This document shows, one piece after another, positions 1 to 7,448 of a DNA stretch of 55,144 bases. Within the stretch, counting starts at the first letter, position 1. Each line of letters starts with the position of its first letter. Source of the DNA: Stenotrophomonas geniculata ATCC 19374 = JCM 13324 (GTDB lineage Bacteria; Pseudomonadota; Gammaproteobacteria; Xanthomonadales; Xanthomonadaceae); assembly GCF_001431625.1 (NCBI RefSeq), contig NZ_LLXT01000092.1:1-55144 (forward strand). Reading direction: 5' to 3'. Below the pieces are notes generated by a model that was not told the origin of the DNA, made no database searches, and worked only from the letters and a program-made list of their open reading frames with translations. Made by a program: the position numbers and the translations under genes.

Positions 1-354
1 CCTCGGGCCCATGCGGCTCACACCCCGCAAACCCACAGCGCCCCGCCTTCGACAGGTTCCCGCGATCTGCCGGGACTGCGTACTGCACTGCTGACTGCTG
101 TTGGTGGGTGACGACCGTTGGCCGTCACCAGAGCGAGCGCAGCGAAGCGATCCGCTTTTGATTTTCTTTTTCTTTTCCGTGGCTGGACGCGCACGGAAAC
201 TGTCAGAGGCCGGTCGGGGTGGGCTGCGCAGGGGCGTGAGCCGCATGGATGCGGCGACCGAGCTTACATGGACGTACTTGCAGCGTCCCCTGCGCAGCCC
301 ACCCCGCCCGGCCAAGCAAGGCTTCTGCTCTCAAAACGTCCAGCCACGAGGGGC
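1..354. other. Gene-free left end
   Basis: I find no convincing gene here. The open frames have no recognisable protein features. The stretch holds a pyrimidine-rich run near 155-180 and the large nested palindrome at 216-305, which is listed separately. It lies beyond the 3' end of murU, so it may serve as the end region of that leftward operon. Confidence 0.6.
216..305. repeat. Nested intergenic palindrome, 19-bp arms
   Basis: GGGGTGGGCTGCGCAGGGG at 216-234 is perfectly inverted at 287-305. The 52-base interior contains a second hairpin, GCCGCAT-GG-ATGCGGC, at 240-255. The element can fold as a long stem with an internal arm. From memory, similar sequence is common between Stenotrophomonas genes; that is recall, not a search. 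Its role is unknown: it could be a terminator or structured RNA, or a non-autonomous repeat. Confidence 0.65.
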
Positions 355-1065
355 TCAGCCGTTCGCCGCCAACTCAACATCCAGCGCGCGCAGGCGATCC
401 ACGGTACCCACATCGGTCCAACGCCCGCGATGGTGCTGCCCCGTCATCAACCCCTGCGCCATGAAATGCTTCTGCAGCGGCACCACCGAGAACTTCGGCG
501 GAACACGCTCGCTACCCGGCGCATCGCCGATCACCGTGCGCCAGTCGGCCACGATGGAGGGGCGATACACGCCGATGCCCGCGTAGGTCAGGCACGGCCC
601 TTGGCGGTCGTGGTGCAGCAGGCCCTGCGCGTCCAGCCGGTAGTCGCCGTCCGGGTGCTGCGCGGGATTGTCGACCAGCACCAGGTGCGCCTGGCCCTGT
701 GGTTCGCGCGGCAGCGTGGCGAAATCGAAATCAGTCCAGATGTCGCCGTTCACCACCAGGAACGGGGCGTCGCCCAGCACCGGCAGCCCGTTGAGGATGC
801 CGCCGCCGGTTTCCAGCGGGGTCTGCCCTTCGTAAAGGAAATGCAGGCGCAGGCCCCATTGGCTGCCATCACCCAGCGTCGCTGGGAACTGCTCGGCCAG
901 CCACGCGGTGTTGACCACTACCTCGCGCACACCGAGCGCCGCCAGGCGCTCCAGGTGCCAGACGATCAGTGGCTTGCCGGCTACTTCCAGCAGCGGCTTG
1001 GGCGTGTGCAGGGTCAGCGGGCGCATGCGCTCGCCGAGGCCGGCGGCAAAGACCAGCGCCTTCAT
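355..1065 (-). CDS. murU: N-acetylmuramate alpha-1-phosphate uridylyltransferase MurU
   Basis: This 236-residue cytoplasmic nucleotidyltransferase would transfer UMP from UTP to MurNAc-1-phosphate, giving UDP-MurNAc in the peptidoglycan recycling route that bypasses de novo synthesis and the fosfomycin target MurA. The N-terminus has the nucleotide-binding signature AAGLGERMRPLT followed by TPKPLL, and a VVNGDIWTDFDF motif near residue 107 supplies the metal-binding aspartate. The length is usual for MurU. The start ATG overlaps the amgK stop by 4 bases, so the two are translationally coupled and form one operon. Other sugar-1-phosphate nucleotidyltransferases look similar, but pairing with amgK makes MurU the best call. 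Confidence 0.9.
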   Translation of the reverse strand: MKALVFAAGLGERMRPLTLHTPKPLLEVAGKPLIVWHLERLAALGVREVVVNTAWLAEQFPATLGDGSQWGLRLHFLYEGQTPLETGGGILNGLPVLGDAPFLVVNGDIWTDFDFATLPREPQGQAHLVLVDNPAQHPDGDYRLDAQGLLHHDRQGPCLTYAGIGVYRPSIVADWRTVIGDAPGSERVPPKFSVVPLQKHFMAQGLMTGQHHRGRWTDVGTVDRLRALDVELAANG

Positions 1066-2087
1066 CGGGCCACGCGCATCGGTGCGGCCAGTTCGGCAAG
1101 CGCCGGTTTGATGCGGTCGTCCAGCAGCTGCTGCAGCGGTGCCAGTTCGCGGTAACGCGGCAGCACTTCATCCAGGTAGTTGATGAAGCGCGGTGCGTCG
1201 TCCAGGTAATGGCCCTTGTTGTCGCGGTAGCGCAGGCGGCAGAACAGGCCGAGGATCTTCACGTGGCGCTGGATGCCCATCCAGTCGGCATCGCGCAGGA
1301 AGGTGGCGCGGTCGGGCACCGGCAGGCCGGCGTCGTGCGCGCGCTCGTGGTACTGCGCCAGCCACTCGTCCACGCGCTGCAGCGGCCAGCTCAGGAAGGC
1401 GTCCTTGAACAGGCTCACCGCGTCGTAGGCGATCGGGCCGCGCACCAGGTCCTGGAAATCCAGCACGGCGGGGCCGTCGTCGACCGGCATCAGGTTGCGC
1501 GGCATGTAGTCGCGATGGGTCATCAGCTGGGCCTGGCCCAGCGCGTTGTCCATCAGGCGGCGATGCACCAGCTGCAGGCCTTCGATCTCGCCGCAGTCCA
1601 GCTCCAGGTTCAGGTGGCGCTGCAGGAACCATTCGTCGAACAGGCCGGCATCACGCTGCAGCAGCGCTTCGCCGAACTGGCCGAAGTCGGCCGGCACCGG
1701 AATCGCCTGCAGGCGCAGCAGCTGTTCGATCGAACGGCCGAACCATTCATCGGCGTTGCGCTCGTCGAGGATCTTCGCCAGGGTCGGGCCGCCGAGATCT
1801 TCCAGCAGCAGGAAGCCGGCCTCCAGATCCTGTGCCAGCAGCGCGGGCACACGCAGGCCGTTGTCGTGCAGCAGGCCGCGCATGCGCAGCCACGGCCGCG
1901 GATCTTCCAGCCCCGGCGGGGCATCCATCACGATGTGGCTGCCACCGGTGCTGGTGGTGCGCCAGTAGCTGCGCATGCCGGCATCAACCGAGGCGCGTTC
2001 GACCACCGCGCTGGCATCATCGAGCTGGGTACGGGCCCACCGCAGGCGCTGCGCGCTGCGCTGGGGATCGGAGGCGGGTTCGGTCAT
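1062..2087 (-). CDS. amgK: N-acetylmuramate/N-acetylglucosamine kinase AmgK
   Basis: This 341-residue protein has the aminoglycoside-phosphotransferase fold. The catalytic loop reads HRDYMPRN (the HxDxxxxN pattern) and is followed by the metal-binding DFQD. AmgK phosphorylates the anomeric hydroxyl of MurNAc or GlcNAc, and MurU then makes the UDP sugar. I chose the ATG at 2087 because the conserved region (TEPASDPQ...) begins there; upstream codons in the same frame are low-complexity and overlap the neighbouring membrane protein gene. The 4-base overlap with murU supports a two-gene salvage operon. Confidence 0.9.
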   Translation of the reverse strand: MTEPASDPQRSAQRLRWARTQLDDASAVVERASVDAGMRSYWRTTSTGGSHIVMDAPPGLEDPRPWLRMRGLLHDNGLRVPALLAQDLEAGFLLLEDLGGPTLAKILDERNADEWFGRSIEQLLRLQAIPVPADFGQFGEALLQRDAGLFDEWFLQRHLNLELDCGEIEGLQLVHRRLMDNALGQAQLMTHRDYMPRNLMPVDDGPAVLDFQDLVRGPIAYDAVSLFKDAFLSWPLQRVDEWLAQYHERAHDAGLPVPDRATFLRDADWMGIQRHVKILGLFCRLRYRDNKGHYLDDAPRFINYLDEVLPRYRELAPLQQLLDDRIKPALAELAAPMRVAR

Positions 2088-2151
2088 GCAGGCATATCCG
2101 GGCGCGCCGGGCGCGCCAACGTCGGGAACAGGAAGGGAAGGGGATGCGGGC

Positions 2152-2421
2152 TCAGCGGCGGCCGCTGAACAGGCGCAGGACGGCCAGCACGGCCACCGCG
2201 CCCACCACCGCACCGAGGAAACCGGCCGGCTCACCGGGGGCGTACCAGCCCATGTACTGGCCAAACCAGCCGGCCAGCAGCGCACCGAGGATGCCCAGCA
2301 CGATGGTCAGCAGGCAGCCCATGCGGTTGTTGCCGGGCATGAAGAAACGCCCGAGCAGGCCGACGAAGAAGCCGACCAGGATGATGTAGAGCCAGCTGCT
2401 GCTGCCGAACAGACCATTCAT
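2152..2421 (-). CDS. GlsB/YeaQ/YmgE-family small membrane protein
   Basis: This 89-residue protein has about three hydrophobic helices and the family's glycine-rich pattern: WLYIILVGFFVGLLGRFF, then GCLLTIVLGILGALLAGW, then GFLGAVVGAVAVLAVLRLF. The family is often called transglycosylase-associated or stress-response membrane protein, and no biochemical activity is established. The ATG at 2421 was preferred over one six codons upstream because the homologous core begins MNGLF. It lies upstream of amgK on the same strand with a gap of about 64 bases. Confidence 0.85.
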   Translation of the reverse strand: MNGLFGSSSWLYIILVGFFVGLLGRFFMPGNNRMGCLLTIVLGILGALLAGWFGQYMGWYAPGEPAGFLGAVVGAVAVLAVLRLFSGRR

Positions 2422-2491
2422 GCGCGCGATTTCCAGCAAGGGTGGACGCAGCCTAGCAAGGCCAGACTGCGTCCGTCACGGTGTGACGTAA

Positions 2492-3985
2492 TCAGCAGCA
2501 GCCGTGGTCGCCGTGGCGGGTGCCACTGTCGGCAGCCACCGGCGAACCGCTGGTCTCGCCGCGCAGGCTGGCCGCGTAGTGCTCGCTGATCACCTTGGAC
2601 ACGCAGGCGGTGACCTTCTTGCCCATCGGGATGTGCAGGAACTCGTTCGGGCCGTGCGCGTTGGAGTGCGGGCCAAGCACGCCGGTGATCATGAACTGGG
2701 CGCCCGGGAACTTCTCACCCAGCATGCCCATGAACGGGATCGAGCCGCCTTCGCCCATGTACATCGCCGGCTTGCCGAAGAAGGCCTGGCTGGCGTCGTC
2801 GATGGCCTGGGTCAGCCACGGCGCCATGGCCGGGGCGTTCCAGCCGGTGGAGGCCTTTTCCAGATCCAGGGTGACCTGCGCGCCGTTCGGCGGATCGCGC
2901 AGCAGCGCTTCCTTCAGCAGCTCACCGCAGGTCTTGCCATCGGCGGTCGGCGGCAGGCGCAGCGACAGCTTCACCGAGGTCTGCGGGCGCAGCACGTTGC
3001 CGGCCGATTCCAATGCCGGCATGCCACCGACGCCGGTGACCGACAGCGCCGGGCGCCAGGTGCGGTTGAGCACCAGCTCGGTCAGGTCCTCGTTCATCGG
3101 ACGCAGGCCGTCGACCATCGGGAACTTCTCGAAGATTTCGGTATCGACCACTTCGGCGGCGCGCTTGGCCTGTTCCTGGCGCTCGGCCGGAATTTCAACG
3201 TTCATGCCGTCGATCAGGATGCGGCCGGTGTCCTGGTCCTCGATGCGCGACAGCAGCTGGCGCAGCAGGCGGAAGCTGGACGGCACCACGCCGGAGGCAT
3301 CGCCGGAATGCACGCCTTCGTTGAGCACCTTCACGGTGAAGTTGCCGCCGGTCAGGCCGCGCAGCGAGGTGGTGCACCACAGCTGGTCGTAGTTGGCGCA
3401 GCCCGAATCCAGGCAGACCACCAGCGACGGCTTGCCGATGCGGTCGGCCAGGTGGTCTACGTAGGCTGGCAGGTCGTAGCTGCCCGATTCTTCACAGGCT
3501 TCGATCAGCACCACGCAGCGGGCGTGCGGCAGGCCCTGGGCCTGCAGCGCCAGTACGGCGGCCAGCGAGCCGAAGATGGCGTAACCGTCGTCGGCGCCGC
3601 CGCGGCCATACAGCTTGTCGCCGCGCAGGACCGGGGTCCACGGGCCGAGGTCGTCGTCCCAGCCGGTCATTTCCGGCTGCTTGTCCAGGTGGCCGTAGAG
3701 CAGGATGGTGTCGTCGCCGGTTTCGGCGCCGGTAGCCGGAATTTCCAGGAAGATCAGCGGGGTACGGCCTTCCAGGCGCACCACTTCAACCTTCAGGCCG
3801 GGCAGCTGCTGGGCCTTGGCCCAGTTCTCCATCAGCGTGACCGCCTGTTCCATGTAGCCGTTCTGCACCCAATTGGCGTCGAACATCGGCGACTTGTTGG
3901 GAATGCGGATGTAGTCGACCAACTGCGGGACGATCTCGCTGTCCCACTTGTCATTGACGAATTGGCCGAGCTTGGCGCTGTCCAT
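2492..3985 (-). CDS. M20-family metallopeptidase (dipeptidase-like)
   Basis: This 497-residue protein is a cytoplasmic zinc peptidase of the M20/CNDP type, expected to cleave dipeptides or short peptides. Metal-site motifs are present: YGHLDKQ (H99, D101), GRGGADDG (D132), EACEESG (E165/E166), a later CLDSG, and a C-terminal HSNAHGPNE. The ATG at 3985 was chosen because GGAG sits six bases upstream; the in-frame ATG at 4003 has no such site. The C-terminus ends in a His/Cys-containing tail (GDHGCC) that looks like an addition to the fold. No signal peptide is seen, and the substrate cannot be told from sequence. Confidence 0.88.
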   Translation of the reverse strand: MDSAKLGQFVNDKWDSEIVPQLVDYIRIPNKSPMFDANWVQNGYMEQAVTLMENWAKAQQLPGLKVEVVRLEGRTPLIFLEIPATGAETGDDTILLYGHLDKQPEMTGWDDDLGPWTPVLRGDKLYGRGGADDGYAIFGSLAAVLALQAQGLPHARCVVLIEACEESGSYDLPAYVDHLADRIGKPSLVVCLDSGCANYDQLWCTTSLRGLTGGNFTVKVLNEGVHSGDASGVVPSSFRLLRQLLSRIEDQDTGRILIDGMNVEIPAERQEQAKRAAEVVDTEIFEKFPMVDGLRPMNEDLTELVLNRTWRPALSVTGVGGMPALESAGNVLRPQTSVKLSLRLPPTADGKTCGELLKEALLRDPPNGAQVTLDLEKASTGWNAPAMAPWLTQAIDDASQAFFGKPAMYMGEGGSIPFMGMLGEKFPGAQFMITGVLGPHSNAHGPNEFLHIPMGKKVTACVSKVISEHYAASLRGETSGSPVAADSGTRHGDHGCC

Positions 3986-4186
3986 CTGAAACTCCGATTG
4001 CATGGGCTGTGATCGCGACATTCTACGCCTGTGCCGTGGGTAGGGTTTTTCCTACATCACGTCGGGTATTTGGCTGGCTTTTAGAAATCCAGGAAACCGA
4101 TAGGCTGTGTGCATGTGGTGACGGACACTGTTCCTACCGACGGGATTGCCGGTCGGGACGGTCAGAACCACAAGGAGATACACGTC

Positions 4187-4513
4187 GTGCCTTGGAGTGT
4201 CGTGTTGAGGGCACTGGTGCTGGTCGTGTGGATCGCAGGGGCGCATGCCGCCGAACCGATCGACATCAACCGCGCCGATGCCCAGGCGCTGCAGCAGGGA
4301 TTGACGATGGTCGGAGCCGCCAAGGCCGAGGCGATCGTCGAGCACCGGCGCAGACACGGCCCGTTTCATCGCGTCGAGGACCTGGCGCAGGTGAAGGGGA
4401 TAGGGAAAGCAATCGTCGAACGGAATCGACAGCGGATCACCGTACGCAACAGGTTGTTGCCGGCGGATCCGGTACCCGGATCGGTACCGGTGCGAACCGT
4501 ACCGAGGCGCTGA
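4187..4513 (+). CDS. ComEA-like helix-hairpin-helix protein, exported
   Basis: This 108-residue protein has a signal peptide (about residues 1-22, ending AHAA) followed by a ComEA-type tandem HhH module: IDINRADAQAL, then VGAAKAEAIVEHRRRHGPF, then LAQVKGIGKAIVE. ComEA proteins bind DNA in the periplasm during uptake; short forms like this one are common and not always required for competence. I chose GTG at 4187 because AAGGAG lies nine bases upstream and the signal peptide begins there; an ATG at 4109 would add an unlikely polar leader. It stands alone, divergent from the peptidase gene. Confidence 0.75.
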   Translation: MPWSVVLRALVLVVWIAGAHAAEPIDINRADAQALQQGLTMVGAAKAEAIVEHRRRHGPFHRVEDLAQVKGIGKAIVERNRQRITVRNRLLPADPVPGSVPVRTVPRR

Positions 4514-4865
4514 CAGCAGGAATCGTCGGAACCGGCAGGAGGCTGGTTCACCGGTCACGGACAGGAAGGCCGTGACCACCGACCGCCGCAGGACGCGGCA
4601 CCACTCACCAGGATGGTGGCATCACAGACCTGTGGAAGGGGCTGAGATACAAACAGGACAGACGCGGCCGCGTGCAGGATGCAACGCTACCCCCACAGCG
4701 CAGGATGCGAGGGGGCGGCAGCAGGCCGACAAGGACGTAACGATTGCCCGGTACGACACATGGCTGTGTCGCCGGGCAGTTTCATTTCCGGCGCCTGGTT
4801 TTGCCGCGGCCACCACGGGCCGATGGTGTACGGTGGCCGCTCTGCATGGAAAGGACCCCCGCTGG
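4514..4865 (+). other. Intergenic region with two hairpins
   Basis: This 352-base gap between the HhH gene and the first L,D-transpeptidase holds no supported gene. Two inverted repeats stand out. GGTCACGG (4553-4560) pairs with CCGTGACC (4570-4577). A larger hairpin at 4746-4777 pairs GCCCGG/CCGGGC and CGACAC/GTGTCG and is followed by AGTTTCATTT. The second resembles a weak terminator, or a leader structure for the downstream gene. Confidence 0.4.
4746..4777 (+). terminator. Candidate hairpin, T-rich flank
   Basis: A 12-bp stem broken by a two-base bulge (GCCCGG, ta, CGACAC; then GTGTCG, CCGGGC) encloses a six-base loop. It is followed by AGTTTCATTT, a poor T-tract. It could end the HhH transcript or be part of the leader of the transpeptidase gene 90 bases downstream. 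Confidence 0.35.
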
Positions 4866-5951
4866 ATGCTTCCGCACCGCCCCACGACCCTGATGCTCGC
4901 CCTTGCACTGGCCCTGCCGCTGCTGGCCCATGCCGCTGCGCCGACGCCGGCCGCCAAGCCTGCAGCTGCCGCTGTGGCCACCGCCGAGGTACGCGGACCG
5001 ACCGACCTCAAGCCGGGCGAATACCTGTGGCATCCGGAAATCTCGCCGACCGGCCCGATCGTGCTGGTGGTCAGCCTTGATGAGCAGCGCGCCTATGTCT
5101 ACCGCAACGGTATCGCCATCGGCCTGACCACGATCAGCTCGGGCAAGGCCGGGCACGAGACGCCGACCGGTGTGTTCACCATCCTGCAGAAGGACAAGGA
5201 CCACAAGTCCAACCTCTACAACAGCGCGCCGATGCCGTACATGCAGCGGCTGACCTGGGACGGCATCGCCCTGCATGGCGGCAGCCTGCCCGGGCATCCG
5301 GCCTCGCACGGCTGCGTGCGCCTGCCGCAGGCCTTCGCGCAGAAGCTGTTCAGTGAAACCCAGCGCGGCGATACCGTGGTCGTGGCCGATGCCAAGAGCT
5401 CGCCGATGACCCTGGCCTATCCGTCGGTGCTGGCGCCGGTGAACGCGCGCGGCCAGGCCCTGCCGGAGACCGAGGGCGGAGCCCCGGCACAGGCCTGGTG
5501 GGACGACGCCGCGGCGCCGGCCGGGCAGGTCGGCATCCTGGTCAGCCTGCACGACCAGCGCCTGTACGTGCTGCGCGACGGCGTGATGATTGGCGAGTCG
5601 CCGCTGAAGGCCGACGCCTTGCCGGCCTTCCAGGGCACCACGCTGTTCGTGATGGGGCAGGGTTACAGCGACACCCCCAGCCCGCTGGACGTGAACCAGC
5701 GGCTGCACCAGTGGACGGCCTATCCGTTGCTGGGCCAGGACCGTGCCCAGGCCACGCCGGACCTGCTGGCCACGCCCTCGCTGCCGATGGCGCTGCCGAC
5801 CGATTTCGCTCGCCAGCTGTACCAGGTGCTGGTGCCGGGCACGACCCTGCTGGTCACCTCGCTGCCGGCGGTCCGCCCAAGCCCGGCTGAATCCGGAATG
5901 CAGCCGGTCTTGGAATCCGAGCCGCCAGGGTCCACCCTCAAGGGCAACTGA
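4866..5951 (+). CDS. L,D-transpeptidase (YkuD domain) with a second half-domain
   Basis: This 361-residue exported protein has a signal peptide of about 23 residues ending AHAAA. The YkuD catalytic motif reads HGGSLPGHPASHGCVRL with nucleophile Cys150. The family makes 3-3 crosslinks in peptidoglycan or attaches proteins to it. Residues about 63-105 (LVVSLDEQRAYVYRNG) are echoed at about 220-262 (ILVSLHDQRLYVLRDG), but the second copy has no His/Cys motif, so it seems to be a degenerate half-repeat. The ATG at 4866 was chosen for the signal peptide; the frame is open further upstream but without protein character. A second transpeptidase of another subfamily follows 17 bases later. Confidence 0.85.
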   Translation: MLPHRPTTLMLALALALPLLAHAAAPTPAAKPAAAAVATAEVRGPTDLKPGEYLWHPEISPTGPIVLVVSLDEQRAYVYRNGIAIGLTTISSGKAGHETPTGVFTILQKDKDHKSNLYNSAPMPYMQRLTWDGIALHGGSLPGHPASHGCVRLPQAFAQKLFSETQRGDTVVVADAKSSPMTLAYPSVLAPVNARGQALPETEGGAPAQAWWDDAAAPAGQVGILVSLHDQRLYVLRDGVMIGESPLKADALPAFQGTTLFVMGQGYSDTPSPLDVNQRLHQWTAYPLLGQDRAQATPDLLATPSLPMALPTDFARQLYQVLVPGTTLLVTSLPAVRPSPAESGMQPVLESEPPGSTLKGN

Positions 5952-5968
5952 GTCCCCTCGTTGTGCCC

Positions 5969-6694
5969 ATGACTGCATCCCGCCTGTGCCGGCTGGCCGC
6001 GTTCGGCCTGCTGGCGACCTCGGCCAGCGCCCCGGCGCTGGCACAGACGCCCGCCCTCGCCACCTCTGCCGATGATCTGGCTGCCCTGCTGTCGCGCAGT
6101 GCGCCCAAGGCCGACCGCCACGTGCTGCAGCTGGCGGCGCACGCCATGCGCTGTGCGTTGCAGCGGCCGGAACTGGGCATCAAGGGTGATCGCCTCAGCG
6201 TGATCGATTACTCGCGCCCGTCCACCGAGCCGCGGCTGTGGGTGTTCGACCTGGCCCATCAGCGCCTGTTGTTCGAGGAATGGGTGGCGCATGGCCGCAA
6301 CAGCGGCGAGAACCGCACCGAGCACTTCTCCAACCGCGACGGCAGTTTCATGTCCAGTCTCGGCGCGTTCACCGCGCAGGAGACCTACATGGGCGGCAAT
6401 GGATATTCGCTGCGCCTGGCCGGCCTGGAACCGGGCTTCAATGACCGCGCGCGTGACCGAGCGATCGTCATCCATGGTGCGCCGTACGTGAACCCGGCTA
6501 CCGCGCAGCTGCAGGGGCGGCTGGGACGCAGCCTGGGTTGCCCGGCGGTGCGGCTGTCGGTGGCCAAGCCGCTGATCGATGCGTTGCGTGGTGGCACGAT
6601 GGTGTTTGCTTACTACCCCGACCAGGATTGGCTGAAGCACTCGCAGCTGCTGGCCGGCGGGTGCGGTGGCCAGGGCACGCTCGCCACGCGGTGA
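5969..6694 (+). CDS. Murein L,D-transpeptidase catalytic-domain family protein
   Basis: This 241-residue exported protein has a signal peptide ending near ALAQ. The conserved block includes VIDYSRPSTEPRLWVFDL, then VIHGAPYV and GRSLGCPAVRL, with the presumed nucleophile Cys191 and histidine in HGAP. This is the YkuD_2-like branch, distinct from the preceding enzyme, and it likely acts on periplasmic peptidoglycan. The ATG at 5969 follows an in-frame GTG two codons earlier, which is a possible alternative start. The 17-base gap to the upstream gene suggests cotranscription. Confidence 0.82.
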   Translation: MTASRLCRLAAFGLLATSASAPALAQTPALATSADDLAALLSRSAPKADRHVLQLAAHAMRCALQRPELGIKGDRLSVIDYSRPSTEPRLWVFDLAHQRLLFEEWVAHGRNSGENRTEHFSNRDGSFMSSLGAFTAQETYMGGNGYSLRLAGLEPGFNDRARDRAIVIHGAPYVNPATAQLQGRLGRSLGCPAVRLSVAKPLIDALRGGTMVFAYYPDQDWLKHSQLLAGGCGGQGTLATR

Positions 6695-6728
6695 TGCACG
6701 ACGGCGCGCGGCATGATGCAATGCGCGG

Positions 6729-7337
6729 ATGAACATCGACTCCCTGCTGCACACTCCGAGCCAGGTGATCTCCCGCCTGGACTACCGCCGCGAACGCTGG
6801 CGGAATGGACTTGGCTGGACCCGCGAGATCCTGCGCCTGCCTGCGCAGGGGGATGACTGGGCGCTGCGCCTGTCGGTGGCCGAGATCGAACAGGACGCCG
6901 CGTTCTCCGCCTTCCCCGGCGTGGAGCGCGAACTGGTACTGCTGCAGGGCAATGGCGTGCGCCTGCGCTTCGACGGTGGCCGCGTTGCCGAAGTCCTGCC
7001 GCCGCATGGACGGGTGCGCTTTGCCGGCGAGGAAACCCTGCACGGTGAACTGGTCGATGGCACCACCCACGACTTCAACCTGATGTGGAAGCGCGAGCTG
7101 CTGCAGGCCGAACTGCTGCACCGGCCGCTGGTGGGCGCGATGTTCTTCTTCTGCGAACCGGGCGTGGCCTGGGCGCTGCATCTGCTGTCCGGTCAGGCAG
7201 AGTTCGGTGCCGACAGCGGCCTGCCCGCGCTACGGGCCGGCGATACCGCGTGGTTGGCGGCCGGCGAACGTCAGCGGCACGCGTTGCAGGGCGGTGGCGA
7301 GTTGTTGGCGATACGGGTCAGTGCAGCAGCGGGATGA
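6729..7337 (+). CDS. HutD-family cupin-like protein
   Basis: This 202-residue cytoplasmic protein matches the HutD family: RRERWRNGLGWTREI near the N-terminus, then SVAEIEQDAAFSAFPGVERELVLL, GTTHDFNLM, and a C-terminal GDTAWLAAGE. HutD proteins have a bicupin fold and often lie in histidine-use operons as an accessory of uncertain function. No hut genes are nearby, so the role here is open. It follows the transpeptidases by 35 bases and ends just before a REP pair. Confidence 0.8.
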   Translation: MNIDSLLHTPSQVISRLDYRRERWRNGLGWTREILRLPAQGDDWALRLSVAEIEQDAAFSAFPGVERELVLLQGNGVRLRFDGGRVAEVLPPHGRVRFAGEETLHGELVDGTTHDFNLMWKRELLQAELLHRPLVGAMFFFCEPGVAWALHLLSGQAEFGADSGLPALRAGDTAWLAAGERQRHALQGGGELLAIRVSAAAG

Positions 7338-7358
7338 TTCCTGGGCGCCGGTGGCTCA

Positions 7359-7440
7359 ATCCACGCATGGCGTGGATCTACTGGGGTGTAGTTGCCATGC
7401 CTGGACACGCCGCGCAGTAGATCCACGCCATGCGTGGATG
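7359..7440. repeat. Inverted pair of GTAG-type REPs
   Basis: Two copies of a hairpin built on ATCCACGC/GCGTGGAT, at about 7359-7380 and 7418-7440, face each other with the GTAG heads inward. They fill the gap between the convergent HutD and flavoreductase genes and probably act as a bidirectional terminator or transcript stabiliser. This matches the SMAG repeat family. Confidence 0.85.
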
Positions 7441-7448
7441 CGGCAACC

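Noticed and set aside
2504..4012. 502-codon plus-strand frame
   Set aside because: It is antisense to the M20 peptidase, which has full metal-site motifs; the plus frame has none.
4109..4186. ATG start at 4109 for the HhH protein
   Set aside because: It would add 26 polar residues before the signal peptide, while GTG at 4187 has a good ribosome site.
6729..7337. Part of a histidine-use (hut) operon
   Set aside because: The protein is HutD-like, but no hutH, hutU, hutI or hutG gene is nearby.
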